A stretch of 64,000 nt of DNA from Photobacterium lutimaris (GCF_003025555.1 NZ_PYMH01000016.1:70161-134160); one strand, 5' to 3'; shown: positions 7,497 through 16,751, counted from the first letter of the stretch. A program made the numbers and translations. The notes: generated from the letters alone by a model not told the origin.

Positions 7497-9236
7497 ATGG
7501 CGAGAATGCGAGCAATAGAAGCGGCAGTATTAATTCTTAAAAAAGAAGGTGTGGATACTGCATTTGGTGTCCCGGGTGCCGCGATTAATCCTATGTATGC
7601 AGCTCTGAAAAAAATAGGTGGCATTGACCATGTGCTAGCACGGCATGTTGAAGGTGCTTCTCATATGGCTGAAGGTTATACCCGCACCGCGCCGGGTAAC
7701 ATTGGGCTATGTATTGGTACGTCAGGTCCGGCGGGTACAGATATGATCACTGGCCTCTATTCTGCCTCTGCAGACTCGATTCCCATTCTCTGCATTACCG
7801 GGCAAGCACCTGTTGCGAAGCTACATAAAGAAGACTTTCAGGCCGTTGATATCGAAGCAATTGCCAAGCCTGTAACGAAAATGGCGGTCACAATTCGAGA
7901 AGCTGGCCAGATGCCAGGCACTTTCCAGAAGGCGTTTTACGAAATGCGCTCTGGTCGCCCTGGTCCGGTACTGTTGGATTTACCGATTGATGTACAGATG
8001 ACTGAGATTGAGTTTGATATTGATCTCTATGAGCCAATTACCCCTGCCAAAACATCGGCGACAAAAGCTCAAGCTCAAAAAGCGTTGGCCATGCTTAACG
8101 AGGCTGAAAAGCCTGTATTGGTCGCTGGCGGTGGGATCATCAATGCCAATGCTTCTGAACTTCTGCGCGAGTTTGCAGAATTGGTCAATGTGCCCGTTAT
8201 CCAAACGCTGCGCGGGTGGGGAACATTATCAGATGAGCACCCGTTGATGACCGGCAGAATGGGGTGTCAGGCAAACCATCGTTACGGGAATGCCACTTAC
8301 CTTGAGTCAGATTTTGTGTTTGGTATTGGTAATCGCTGGGCGAACCGTCATACAGGGGATCTGAATACATACACCGAAGGGCGAAAGTTTATTCATGTTG
8401 ATATTGAGCCAACTCAAATTGGCCGCGTCTTTTCACCAGATCTTGGTATTGCTTCCGATGCTCACGATGCATTGTCGGTATTTATTGAAGTGGCCCAAGA
8501 GATGAAAGCCAACGGTGATCTGAAAGATAGAAGTGAATGGGTGGCGAGTTGTGCTGAACGTAAGCGTACGATGTTACGACGTGAAGATTTTGATTGTACC
8601 CCTGTAAAGCCACAGCGTATATACCACGAAATGAATAAAGCGTTCGGCCCCGAGACAAGGTATGTGTCTACGATCGGTTTGGCGCAAATTGCAGCTAATC
8701 AGTTTCTGCATGTTCACCAACCAAGGCACTGGATCAATGCTTGTCAGGCTGGCCCACTAGGTTGGACGATGCCTGCAGCCTTGGGGGTGGTAAAAGCCGA
8801 TCCGTCCAAGCCTGTCGTTGCCATTTCTGGTGACTATGACTTCCAGTTCCTCGTTGAAGAACTCGCGGTGGGTGCCCAGTTCAATCTGCCGTATATCCAT
8901 GTACTAATCAACAATGCCTATTTGGGCCTTATTCGTCAGGCTCAGCGAGCCTTTGATATTGATTACTGTGTTCAGCTCTCTTTTGAAAACCAGAATGCGC
9001 CGGAATTGAAAGAATACGGTGTCGATCACAAGCGCGTCGTTGAAGGACTTGGCTGTAAGGCCATTCGTGTGGATCAGCCTCAAGACATTGGCCCTGCGCT
9101 AGCGCAGGCGAAAGAATGGCTGCAGAAGTACAAAGTGCCTGTTGTGGTTGAGGTATTGACCGAGCGCGTCACCAACATTGCGATGGGGCCTGATATCGAC
9201 AAGGTGATGGAATTTGAAGATACCGTCGACCTGTAA
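7497..9236 (+). CDS. gcl: Glyoxylate carboligase (tartronate-semialdehyde synthase)
   Basis: A 579-residue thiamine-diphosphate enzyme that joins two glyoxylates to tartronate semialdehyde and CO2. It has the acetolactate-synthase fold (N-terminal PYR domain, central FAD-like domain, C-terminal ThDP domain with GDYDFQ...INN). Val51 in ARHVEGASHMAEGYTR occupies the position where other ThDP enzymes carry a catalytic Glu. That substitution is the known hallmark of Gcl and falls at the same number as in E. coli. A good ribosome site (AGGTGGAG) precedes the ATG. It is 71 bp downstream of allA and 90 bp upstream of hyi. Confidence 0.95.
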   Translation: MARMRAIEAAVLILKKEGVDTAFGVPGAAINPMYAALKKIGGIDHVLARHVEGASHMAEGYTRTAPGNIGLCIGTSGPAGTDMITGLYSASADSIPILCITGQAPVAKLHKEDFQAVDIEAIAKPVTKMAVTIREAGQMPGTFQKAFYEMRSGRPGPVLLDLPIDVQMTEIEFDIDLYEPITPAKTSATKAQAQKALAMLNEAEKPVLVAGGGIINANASELLREFAELVNVPVIQTLRGWGTLSDEHPLMTGRMGCQANHRYGNATYLESDFVFGIGNRWANRHTGDLNTYTEGRKFIHVDIEPTQIGRVFSPDLGIASDAHDALSVFIEVAQEMKANGDLKDRSEWVASCAERKRTMLRREDFDCTPVKPQRIYHEMNKAFGPETRYVSTIGLAQIAANQFLHVHQPRHWINACQAGPLGWTMPAALGVVKADPSKPVVAISGDYDFQFLVEELAVGAQFNLPYIHVLINNAYLGLIRQAQRAFDIDYCVQLSFENQNAPELKEYGVDHKRVVEGLGCKAIRVDQPQDIGPALAQAKEWLQKYKVPVVVEVLTERVTNIAMGPDIDKVMEFEDTVDL

Positions 9237-9287
9237 GCCTTTCTAGTTAATACATATCAATCACTTTTGATCATTTATTTCGAATTT

Positions 9288-9309
9288 GCTGTGGCTGGAA
9301 TGCCACAGC
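9288..9309 (+). other. Intercistronic hairpin between gcl and hyi
   Basis: A perfect 8-bp stem, GCTGTGGC / GCCACAGC, with a 6-base loop, immediately followed by the hyi ribosome site (AGGAG at 9313-9317). No T-run follows, so it would not end transcription; it could stabilise the gcl message or limit hyi translation. Confidence 0.5.
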
Positions 9310-9326
9310 GCCTAGGAGCATGAATT

Positions 9327-10109
9327 ATGCCAAAACTCGCAGCTAACCTGTCAATGCTTTTCACTGAGCTTGATTTTATGGACCGATTCCAAGCCGCTTC
9401 TGAGGCTGGTTTCCGCGGTGTCGAATACCTTTTCCCATACGACTTCCCTGCTACTGAGATTGCAGCGAAGCTGGAAGCAAACGGCTTGCAGCAAGTGTTA
9501 TTTAATTTACCTGCCGGTGATTGGGCCGCTGGTGAGCGGGGAATTGCGTGCCATCCTGATCGGATTGAAGAGTTTCGCTGTGGTGTTCCCAAGGCAATCG
9601 AGTACGCAAAAGCATTAGGCTGCAGCCAGGTAAACTGCCTGGTCGGTATTAAGCCGGATCATGTCACAGATGATGATGCGTATCGGGTGCTTGTCGAAAA
9701 CTTACGGTTTGCCAATGAACAGTTAGAAGCCGCAGGAATTGCTTTTGTTGTTGAAGCCATCAACACCCGTGATATTCCAGAATTTTTTGTATCCAACACT
9801 CGGATGGCCCTTGGGTTACTGGAAGATGTCGGTTCTGACAATATTCGTTACCAATATGACATCTACCACATGCAAATCATGGAAGGTGATATTGCTCGTA
9901 CGCTGGAAACGAATCTGGACCAAATTGGTCATGTCCAGTTGGCCGATAATCCGGGTCGTCATGAGCCTGGTACGGGAGAGCTTAATTACCCATTTTTGCT
10001 GGCTCATCTCGATAATATTGGTTATAGCGGCTGGGTTGGATGCGAGTACGTTCCTGCGAATGGTACTCAGGCGGGCTTGGGTTGGCTTAAAGATTTTAAT
10101 CTAGTTTAA
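9327..10109 (+). CDS. hyi: Hydroxypyruvate isomerase
   Basis: A 260-residue TIM-barrel enzyme of the xylose-isomerase-like family that interconverts hydroxypyruvate and tartronate semialdehyde; E. coli Hyi has 258. The two catalytic, metal-binding glutamates are recognisable as Glu143 (FVVEAINTRDIP) and Glu240 (GWVGCEYVP), with DIYHMQ and HVQLADNPGRHEPGTGE between them. It lies between gcl and glxR, 17 bp before glxR, as in other glyoxylate operons. Confidence 0.95.
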   Translation: MPKLAANLSMLFTELDFMDRFQAASEAGFRGVEYLFPYDFPATEIAAKLEANGLQQVLFNLPAGDWAAGERGIACHPDRIEEFRCGVPKAIEYAKALGCSQVNCLVGIKPDHVTDDDAYRVLVENLRFANEQLEAAGIAFVVEAINTRDIPEFFVSNTRMALGLLEDVGSDNIRYQYDIYHMQIMEGDIARTLETNLDQIGHVQLADNPGRHEPGTGELNYPFLLAHLDNIGYSGWVGCEYVPANGTQAGLGWLKDFNLV

Positions 10110-10126
10110 GGAAGGGAGAGAATAGG

Positions 10127-11014
10127 ATGAAAAATATTGGATTTATTGGTACAGGGATCATGGGTAAACCTATGGCAAAAAATCTGCAGGATGCAGGTTA
10201 TACCTTGTACTTCTCTGAACATTTTGAGCCAGCACCCGCTGAATTACTGGGAGAGAAAGGCTTCGCTTGTCCAACACCTGCCGCGGTTGCAGAAGCTGCT
10301 GAGGTGATTATTACAATGGTACCGGATACCCCTCAGGTTGAAGATGTTCTTTTCTCTGATATTGGTATCGCCAAGGGGCTTGCGGCGGGTAAAGTCGTGG
10401 TGGATATGAGTTCTATCTCGCCAATGGCAACGAAAGACTTTGCCCAAAAAGTAGAGGCTCTTGGTGCGTGGTATGTCGATGCGCCAGTGTCCGGTGGTGA
10501 AGTCGGCGCAAAAGCGGGCACGCTATCCATTATGGCGGGGGGGCGTGACGACATCTTTGCACAGGTTAAGCCGCTACTTGACGTGATGGGACAGAATATC
10601 ACTCTCGTTGGTGGCAATGGTGATGGCCAGACTTGTAAGGTTGCCAACCAAATTATAGTGGCGTTGAACATTGAAGCCGTAGGCGAAGCGTTATTATTTG
10701 CTTCAAAAGCCGGCGCTAACCCAGCCAAGATCCGTGAGGCATTAATGGGTGGTTTTGCTTCATCGAAAATCCTCGAGGTGCACGGCGAGCGAATGGTCAA
10801 AGGGACGTTTGATCCAGGCTTCCGTATCCAGTTACATCAGAAAGATCTCAACCTTGCTCTTACTGGGGCGCGTGAGCTGCAACTTAACCTACCTAACACT
10901 GCAACAGCGCAGGAGCTATTTAATACCTGCGCCGCACTTGATGGCAGTGGATGGGATCACTCTGCGATGATCAAAGCGCTTGAGCACATGAGCAATCACT
11001 CTATCCGAGGCTAA
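10127..11014 (+). CDS. glxR: Tartronate semialdehyde reductase (2-hydroxy-3-oxopropionate reductase)
   Basis: A 295-residue NAD(P)H enzyme of the beta-hydroxyacid dehydrogenase family that reduces tartronate semialdehyde to D-glycerate. Seen: the Rossmann motif GFIGTGIMGKPMA at the N-terminus, the substrate motif DAPVSGGEVGAKAGTLSIM, and the catalytic Lys171 in CKVANQI, the number usual for GarR/GlxR. It is third step of the glyoxylate branch; the kinase that follows uses its product. The paralogue GarR is nearly the same in sequence, but the neighbours point to GlxR. Confidence 0.93.
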   Translation: MKNIGFIGTGIMGKPMAKNLQDAGYTLYFSEHFEPAPAELLGEKGFACPTPAAVAEAAEVIITMVPDTPQVEDVLFSDIGIAKGLAAGKVVVDMSSISPMATKDFAQKVEALGAWYVDAPVSGGEVGAKAGTLSIMAGGRDDIFAQVKPLLDVMGQNITLVGGNGDGQTCKVANQIIVALNIEAVGEALLFASKAGANPAKIREALMGGFASSKILEVHGERMVKGTFDPGFRIQLHQKDLNLALTGARELQLNLPNTATAQELFNTCAALDGSGWDHSAMIKALEHMSNHSIRG

Positions 11015-11023
11015 TCCAATCAG

Positions 11024-11043
11024 CGGGCACCTTGGGGTGCCCG
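11024..11043 (+). terminator. Attenuator-like hairpin between glxR and glxK
   Basis: The 8-bp stem CGGGCACC / GGTGCCCG with a TTGG loop is followed by a mixed T-rich stretch (TTGTGGTTTTT). It lies inside a probable operon, so it would more likely reduce than stop glxK transcription. Confidence 0.45.
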
Positions 11044-11083
11044 TTGTGGTTTTTGCTGATGTGTTTAGAAAAGGAGATGGTGG

Positions 11084-12223
11084 ATGAAAATTGTCATTGC
11101 CCCTGATTCATTCAAGGAAAGTTTAAGTGCGGCCGATGTGTGTCGGGCGATAAAAAAAGGTATTACCCAACGTCTGCCATCCAGTGAGGTGGTATGTGTG
11201 CCTATGGCAGATGGTGGGGAAGGCACGTTGGATGCATTAGTCGATGCGACGAATGGGCTTCGTCATACTGTGAAGGTGATGGGGCCATTACCGGATATGC
11301 AGGTAGACGCTCAGTTCGGCATGCTTGGTGACGGTGAAACGGCCGTAATTGAAATGGCGAGGGCCTCAGGGATAGAGCTATTAGCTTCTGAGCAGCGGGA
11401 TCCTCGCCTGACTACAAGTTTCGGTACTGGCCAGTTGATTTCAGCGGCCCTAGATGCCGGGGCCAAACGGTTGATTGTCGCGATTGGCGGCAGTGCGACC
11501 AATGATGGCGGAGTTGGGATGATGCAGGCGCTTGGTGTTAGGTTCCTCGATAAATACCACTATCCAATCGGCCATGGAGGCGCTCAGTTGTCACGTATCA
11601 CGGACATTGATATGGAAGACTTGGATCCTCGGCTTGCTAAAGTTGAGGTTGTCGCTGCATGTGATGTTGACAATCCATTGGTTGGGGTTCGCGGCGCTTC
11701 AGCCATTTTTGGCCCACAAAAGGGTGCCACCCCTGATGTTGTTGAGCAACTGGATCTGGCATTGGCTCGTTATGCCGGTTGTATTGACGAAAAGTTAGGG
11801 TGTCAGGTGGTTAATGTTCCTGGTGCTGGAGCCGCAGGGGGGATGGGGGCTGCGTTGTTGGCGTTTATGCAAGCTGAGTTGAAGCCGGGGATCACGATAG
11901 TTTCGGACACAGTCTCACTCGCGGAAAAGCTGCAAGGCGCTGACTGGGTTATTACCGGTGAGGGGAGAGTGGATGGGCAAACATTGGGTGGGAAGACACC
12001 GGCAGGTGTCGCCAAATTAGCTCAATCAATGGGTATTCCGACCATAGCTTTAGCCGGTTCATTAGGCGATGGCTGTGATGCATTACGCCAAGTGGGCATT
12101 GTGGCATGTTTCTCTATTTTGTCTAAACCGTGCACCTTATCCCAAGCCCTTGCTGGTGGTGCTGAAAACCTAACGTTAACAGCCTTTCAGGTGGCTGGGA
12201 TGATGGTGAATCAGTCTCATTAA
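11084..12223 (+). CDS. glxK: Glycerate 2-kinase
   Basis: A 379-residue class II glycerate kinase (E. coli GlxK/GarK 381) that makes 2-phosphoglycerate from D-glycerate and ATP. The N-terminus MKIVIAPDSFKESLSA and the motifs PMADGGEGTLDAL, GGSATNDGG and TGEGRVDGQT are characteristic. It ends the glyoxylate branch and delivers carbon to lower glycolysis. A ribosome site AAGGAGATGG lies just before the ATG, and a strong shared terminator follows. GlxK is preferred over GarK because of the ureide context. Confidence 0.93.
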   Translation: MKIVIAPDSFKESLSAADVCRAIKKGITQRLPSSEVVCVPMADGGEGTLDALVDATNGLRHTVKVMGPLPDMQVDAQFGMLGDGETAVIEMARASGIELLASEQRDPRLTTSFGTGQLISAALDAGAKRLIVAIGGSATNDGGVGMMQALGVRFLDKYHYPIGHGGAQLSRITDIDMEDLDPRLAKVEVVAACDVDNPLVGVRGASAIFGPQKGATPDVVEQLDLALARYAGCIDEKLGCQVVNVPGAGAAGGMGAALLAFMQAELKPGITIVSDTVSLAEKLQGADWVITGEGRVDGQTLGGKTPAGVAKLAQSMGIPTIALAGSLGDGCDALRQVGIVACFSILSKPCTLSQALAGGAENLTLTAFQVAGMMVNQSH

Positions 12224-12255
12224 GGCAAGACATTCATTCGATATGACTTAAATGC

Positions 12256-12284
12256 AAAGTGCCACCTAAAGGTGGCACTTTTTA
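12256..12284. terminator. Bidirectional terminator between glxK and pucG
   Basis: Perfect stem AAAGTGCCACC / GGTGGCACTTT with a TAAA loop, T-rich on both strands, between convergent genes. Confidence 0.9.
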
Positions 12285-12313
12285 TTACAGAAGAGTAAGA
12301 GTGGCTGCTGAAA

Positions 12314-13543
12314 TCAGTAATACTCCATGGCAGTAGCGACTGACGCGCCAAGATGTATTTGAGCGTTATTTTTATGCAGCACAGCTTCAAGTGCTGCTAG
12401 TGTATGAAGCACGGCTTCTTGGCGGGCGTTATACCCCATCGTACCGATACGCCATATTTTGCCTTGAAGCGGGCCGAATGACGTCCCAATCTCAATGCCG
12501 AAACGAGTTAATAATTCTTGGCGAACTTTTTCTCCATCAACCCTATTTGGAATATAGACACCAACGACATTGTTCATCTTGTAGTCTTGATCGCCAAATA
12601 GTTGTAAGCCCATAGCTTGTAGACCGGCAGCCATTGCATCACCCGCTTGCTTGTGGCGCGCAATGACATTCGCAGGCCCTTGCTCAAGATAGATACGGGC
12701 ACATTCTCGCGCGGCGTACAGCATTGAGGTCGCTTCGGTATGATGGTTCAGTCTTTCTTCGCCCCAATAATCGAGGATCATAGGCAAATCAAAGTAGTTG
12801 GATTGGATCATCGCTTCTTCACCATCAATATGGTGATTATCGCGGATCCCTTTTTCAACATGCTTACGGCGATTTATCTGCTCGACAAATTTAGGGCTCA
12901 GGGTGAGTGGTGCGCTGCCTGATGGGCCACCCAAGCACTTCTGGAGGCCGACGGAAACGGCGTCAAGATGCCAGTCATCAACAAAAAGATCATTACCGGC
13001 AACGGAAGCGGTTGCGTCACAATAGAACAGCACATCATGACGCTGGCAAATTTCACCAATTGCAGCCAGTGGCTGATTCATTGTCGTTGACGTATCGCCC
13101 TGAACGGTGGCCAGTAATTTAGGTTTGACCCGTTTGATGGCATCCTCGACTTGCTGAGGATCACAGACCTTGCCCCATTCAACATCAATGGTGGTGATCT
13201 CGGCACCGGTGCGCTGGGCTATTTCGCACAGTAAGTGGCCAAAGCGTCCAATAACAGGGATCAAAACTTTGTCACCGGGCTGAAGAATAGACACCAAAAC
13301 CGCTTCAATACCGGCCCTTGCCGTACCATCGATAAGTAACGTTTCAGGGTTTTGGGTATGAAAGACTTGGCGGTATAGCTGCTGGGTTTGACGCATGTAT
13401 TCCGTCATCACCGGATCATACTGGCCGATGAGCTGGCTGGATATCGCTTGATAGACTCGAGGGTAGGCGTTGATTGGACCTGGCCCCATCAGCAAGCGCT
13501 GTGGTGGATTGAGGGTTTCAAACAGTTCATTGTTAATCGTCAT
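12314..13543 (-). CDS. pucG: (S)-Ureidoglycine-glyoxylate aminotransferase, PucG-type
   Basis: A 409-residue fold-type I PLP enzyme of the alanine/serine-glyoxylate transaminase family. The PLP lysine is Lys202 in GLQKCLGGPSGSAP, and Asp176 (YCDATAS) should hold the cofactor ring nitrogen; the N-terminal LMGPGPINAYPRV is typical. Bacillus PucG (416 residues) and Klebsiella HpxJ move the amino group of ureidoglycine to glyoxylate, giving oxalurate and glycine. Its place in an allantoin locus favours that activity over plain serine-glyoxylate transamination, but sequence alone does not prove it. The terminator of allE lies upstream, so this gene probably has its own promoter. Confidence 0.8.
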   Translation of the reverse strand: MTINNELFETLNPPQRLLMGPGPINAYPRVYQAISSQLIGQYDPVMTEYMRQTQQLYRQVFHTQNPETLLIDGTARAGIEAVLVSILQPGDKVLIPVIGRFGHLLCEIAQRTGAEITTIDVEWGKVCDPQQVEDAIKRVKPKLLATVQGDTSTTMNQPLAAIGEICQRHDVLFYCDATASVAGNDLFVDDWHLDAVSVGLQKCLGGPSGSAPLTLSPKFVEQINRRKHVEKGIRDNHHIDGEEAMIQSNYFDLPMILDYWGEERLNHHTEATSMLYAARECARIYLEQGPANVIARHKQAGDAMAAGLQAMGLQLFGDQDYKMNNVVGVYIPNRVDGEKVRQELLTRFGIEIGTSFGPLQGKIWRIGTMGYNARQEAVLHTLAALEAVLHKNNAQIHLGASVATAMEYY

Positions 13544-13720
13544 TGATTGCGGGCTCCTTGAACTTATTCTTTCGGCTTTGCTATGCGATAGTTGAAAGTA
13601 TTGGTCAGTCGCATGACAGCGGCACTTAACCTGAGGATATAGGGATTGATGCTATGAGAACATTGATATAAGTGGAAGAATTGTTTTTCTATAAAAAGTT
13701 TTGATAATCAATTTATGATT

Positions 13721-13754
13721 AAAAAAAGAAGCGCAAGTACGGACCGACGCTTCG
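13721..13754 (-). terminator. Rho-independent terminator of allE
   Basis: On the minus strand the stem GAAGCG / CGCTTC with a 14-base loop is followed by seven T's, 41 bp after the allE stop. Confidence 0.75.
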
Positions 13755-13794
13755 AAAGGCGATGTTACACGTAGTGTTTAGTAGTTATGGCGAT

Positions 13795-14583
13795 TTATAG
13801 TGAAATATCTCGGTTACAGTCTTTGGAGTATATATAGCTAAGTGGCTCACCTCTCCCTGTTGCGTAGCAGGCTTGGGGAACGTAGGCTGCCATGAAGAGG
13901 TAATCGCCTTTTTTCACAGGGATCCAATTGTTGTCTAGGTTATAGACACCTTCACCGCTGAGAATATAAGCACCGTGCTCTTGAACATGTGTCTCGATAT
14001 AGCCATGGCAAGCTCCTGGCTCAAAAGTCAGTACATGAAAGTTCATGTCAAAACCTAACTCTTTCGGTAGCAAGTCCTCAACAATGACATTCTCCATGCC
14101 TTCATAGTGGACTTTCTCTAGATTATCGCGGTGGTTAACGATTAAGTGAGGCTGGTAACCTGCGATTGGTTGGTATTTACGCTTATACAAGAATGCCTGG
14201 CTATCTTCGCCTTGGTTGGCATTCTCGATGAATAATAGTGCTCCCGGAGGACAGTAAATATAGCCACCTGCGGTGAGCGTATGACGTTGGCCATCAGCTT
14301 CGACAGCGACTTGTCCGGCAATGACATAGAAAAAAGTTTCAATTTCTTCTCCACCAAACCCGCTACGATTGTTGCCGCCATCATGAAGGGTAACTAGATA
14401 ATCAATAAAACTGGCACCTAGTTGTGGTGATGACAGGATAGTCAGATCGCAATTTTCAAAACCAGGTAGAATATTTTTAACTAACCCATCTGGTGGAAGA
14501 ATTGCAAAGTTGTTCTTTTTAATTACTGCGCGTGTTGCCAGTAAATCATTAATGTATCCCGTATTGTTGTTTAAGTAGCCCAT
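13795..14583 (-). CDS. allE: (S)-Ureidoglycine aminohydrolase
   Basis: A 262-residue double-cupin enzyme (E. coli AllE/YlbA 261) that releases ammonia from (S)-ureidoglycine to give (S)-ureidoglycolate, using manganese. The protein is close to E. coli AllE along its whole length: MGYLNN, DGLVKNI, PGFENCD, the metal region ETHVQEHGAYILSG, YNLDNNWIPVKKGDY and the C-terminal YIYSKDCNRD. The start MGYLNN has AGGT six bases upstream; an in-frame ATG seven codons earlier is less likely. It is divergent from the carbamate kinase gene. Confidence 0.95.
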   Translation of the reverse strand: MGYLNNNTGYINDLLATRAVIKKNNFAILPPDGLVKNILPGFENCDLTILSSPQLGASFIDYLVTLHDGGNNRSGFGGEEIETFFYVIAGQVAVEADGQRHTLTAGGYIYCPPGALLFIENANQGEDSQAFLYKRKYQPIAGYQPHLIVNHRDNLEKVHYEGMENVIVEDLLPKELGFDMNFHVLTFEPGACHGYIETHVQEHGAYILSGEGVYNLDNNWIPVKKGDYLFMAAYVPQACYATGRGEPLSYIYSKDCNRDISL

Positions 14584-14894
14584 CTTGTACCTCGAATCTA
14601 TCACCTAAAAAAGCGGGCCCGGAAGGAAGTTTTTGGGGCCCTATTACCAGAAGCTGTGTTGGTCAATAAATATTAACTAAAAAAGAGACTAAAAGTGTGA
14701 TCACGGTAACTCAATTTCCACTTAAAGGTTTAATTGTATGCTGATGTCAGAATTAAATAAAAATGTTTTATAAAGAGGTGAATTACACATATAGGCTAGA
14801 CATAAAATAGAGTCGTTAATATTTTATATATACAAGCTTGAATGTGATTTTAAGTATTTAGCATCCCGCAGGGTATATATTAAATAGGTGTGTC
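14584..14894. promoter_or_regulatory. Divergent promoter region of allE and the carbamate kinase
   Basis: A 311-bp AT-rich gap without an open frame. Both flanking genes start here, so it must hold two promoters. AT-rich stretches suitable for -10 boxes are present (for example around 14820-14835), but I could not fix a convincing -35/-10 pair. A regulator such as AllS may act here; no clear palindrome was identified. Confidence 0.4.
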
Positions 14895-15836
14895 ATGAAT
14901 AAAAAAAGAATTGTTATTGCGTTGGGCGGTAATGCCATGCTCAAACGTGGTGAAGTGTTATCGGCAGAAAATCAACAACGTAATATAGACAAGGCTGCCG
15001 TACTCATTAAGCAACTTGAGCAAGACTATGATGTCACCATCGTGCATGGCAACGGGCCGCAAGTTGGTTTACTGGCACTACAGAATTCGGCCTACAACGA
15101 GGTGCCGGTTTATCCGCTCGATAATTTAGTGGCTCAAACGCAAGGTATGCTGGGCTATATGCTCATGCATTCATTAACAGAACAAGGTATGAGTGATGTA
15201 TCATGCCTGTTAACCCGGGTTGAAGTGTCAGCATCCGATCCTGCTTTTTCTGATCCAACAAAATATATTGGGCCGGTATATTCACCACAAGACAGGACTA
15301 AACTAGAAGAGCAATTTGGATGGAAAATGAAACTAGATGGTCAATATATCCGTCGTGTGGTTGCTTCACCAAAACCAGTTCAAGTTATTGAAGCAAGCAC
15401 AATTGTAAGCCTGTTGGACCAGGGTAAAACAGTTGTATGCTGTGGCGGCGGTGGAATGCCTGTGGTGCAACAGGAGGTTGGATATCGTGGTGTGGAAGCG
15501 GTGATAGATAAAGACTCTGTCGCTGCAATGCTTGCCGAGCAAATTGGCGCTGATTATTTGATGATCCTTACTGATGCTGATGCCGTTTATCAAGATTGGG
15601 GTACGCCTAATCAAAAAGCACTGAGGGATGTCACTGTTAGCCAAATGCGTCCTTTTGCGGCACCTGATGGCGCAATGGGACCGAAAGCAGAAGCCGTTAT
15701 TCAATTTGTGGAGCGGACAGGGCAAATTGCTTTCATTGGTGCCTTGCAGGACGTAGAGCAAATTTTAGTGGGTGAAAAGGGGACATGTGTCAGACCGGCA
15801 TGCACAGTTGTCCCCGAAGATGTCTTAGTGAGTTAG
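14895..15836 (+). CDS. allK: Carbamate kinase (ureide pathway)
   Basis: A 313-residue enzyme of the amino-acid kinase family. It makes ATP, and carbamate that decays to NH3 and CO2, from carbamoyl phosphate and ADP. Family motifs: VIALGGNAMLKRG at the N-terminus, VHGNGPQVG, CCGGGGMPVV, DKDSVAAMLAEQIGAD and ILTDADAVY. The length matches ArcC/YbcF. Carbamoyl phosphate would come from the FdrA/YlbE/YlbF enzyme encoded nearby, so this is the energy-conserving step of anaerobic allantoin use. There are no arginine deiminase genes in the window. Its 3' end overlaps the convergent allS gene by 12 bp. The symbol allK follows the E. coli ureide naming; arcC would be the generic one. Confidence 0.9.
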   Translation: MNKKRIVIALGGNAMLKRGEVLSAENQQRNIDKAAVLIKQLEQDYDVTIVHGNGPQVGLLALQNSAYNEVPVYPLDNLVAQTQGMLGYMLMHSLTEQGMSDVSCLLTRVEVSASDPAFSDPTKYIGPVYSPQDRTKLEEQFGWKMKLDGQYIRRVVASPKPVQVIEASTIVSLLDQGKTVVCCGGGGMPVVQQEVGYRGVEAVIDKDSVAAMLAEQIGADYLMILTDADAVYQDWGTPNQKALRDVTVSQMRPFAAPDGAMGPKAEAVIQFVERTGQIAFIGALQDVEQILVGEKGTCVRPACTVVPEDVLVS

Positions 15837-16751
15837 TTGGTCGATATTTTTTAAGAACCCTTGGATTATGGGATCGTCATTTTTGAATAGCTCTATAATC
15901 CACTGGGTCACTTCACCGGTTGAGTCTTGACGCCAACCAATAGAAAGTGGAGACGGAGTGCGGCTCCACTGCACTTCTTTCTCAATTAATAGCCCCTCTT
16001 CAATCAAAGGTTTAGCGAGGTTTTTTGGCAGAAAACCAATACCAGCCCCGTTCTTATGGCAGGCTACTTTGGTCGATAAGTCAGGTACCTTAATTTCTTT
16101 CTGATCTCGTAACAGCCAAGCAGTACGTTTGTTGATATGCTGCGAACTATCCTCAATATTAATCGCTGGGTGATGTCTGAGCTGCGACTCTTTGAGTGGC
16201 ATGTTGCGTGCGGCAAGTGGGTGGTTGGGCGCCAGGGTAAAGCTCCAGCTCATTTTGCCTAAAGGACGTAGTTTCACTGCATTATCAATAGTATCGAGAC
16301 CCGGAACACCGATTGCGAAGTGGTAGTCATTATTCAACAGGTCATCCCATACTCCCATATATACCGCACTGGATATATTTATCTGGGTAAAGGGGAAAGC
16401 TTCATGTAATGCAAGTATAAGCTGGGATACAGCATGCTCGTCAAAGAGTAGGTTATTAACCACGATATTAATATATCGTTCAACACCATCGGCAATTTGG
16501 CGCAGCTCATCAGGCATACTCTCCATCCAATCAAGCCACTTTTGACACTGACTAAGTAAGTGCTCGCCAGCTTCAGTGAGGTTGACACTTCTTGTTGTAC
16601 GAATAAAAAGCTGTGTATCGACAGCGTCCTCCAATACCTTTATTCGATAGCTGATGGCAGCCGGTGTTTTATGTAACTCTTCAGCCGCTTTTGAAAAGTT
16701 GGCATGTTCAGCCACTTTCATGAAAGAACGGATGGTTTCCCTGTCCAGCAT
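15825..16751 (-). CDS. allS: LysR-type regulator AllS, activator of ureide genes
   Basis: A 308-residue LysR regulator, the same length as E. coli AllS. The N-terminal helix-turn-helix (about 3-60; FSKAAEELHKTPAAISYRIK) and the effector domain both match AllS well, for example FIRTTRSVNLTEAGEHLLSQ, YMGVWDDLL and GAGIGFLPKNL. In E. coli AllS activates allD-allC-allE when allantoin is present without oxygen. Here it is divergent from the fdrA operon, the usual place for a LysR target, and convergent with the carbamate kinase, with overlapping ends. AllR, the IclR-type repressor of enterobacteria, is not in the window. Confidence 0.9.
   Translation of the reverse strand: MLDRETIRSFMKVAEHANFSKAAEELHKTPAAISYRIKVLEDAVDTQLFIRTTRSVNLTEAGEHLLSQCQKWLDWMESMPDELRQIADGVERYINIVVNNLLFDEHAVSQLILALHEAFPFTQINISSAVYMGVWDDLLNNDYHFAIGVPGLDTIDNAVKLRPLGKMSWSFTLAPNHPLAARNMPLKESQLRHHPAINIEDSSQHINKRTAWLLRDQKEIKVPDLSTKVACHKNGAGIGFLPKNLAKPLIEEGLLIEKEVQWSRTPSPLSIGWRQDSTGEVTQWIIELFKNDDPIIQGFLKNIDQLTH

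Noticed and set aside
7497..9236. Loss of the ThDP catalytic glutamate as a defect
   Set aside because: Val at position 51 is the normal state in glyoxylate carboligase and is not a mutation.
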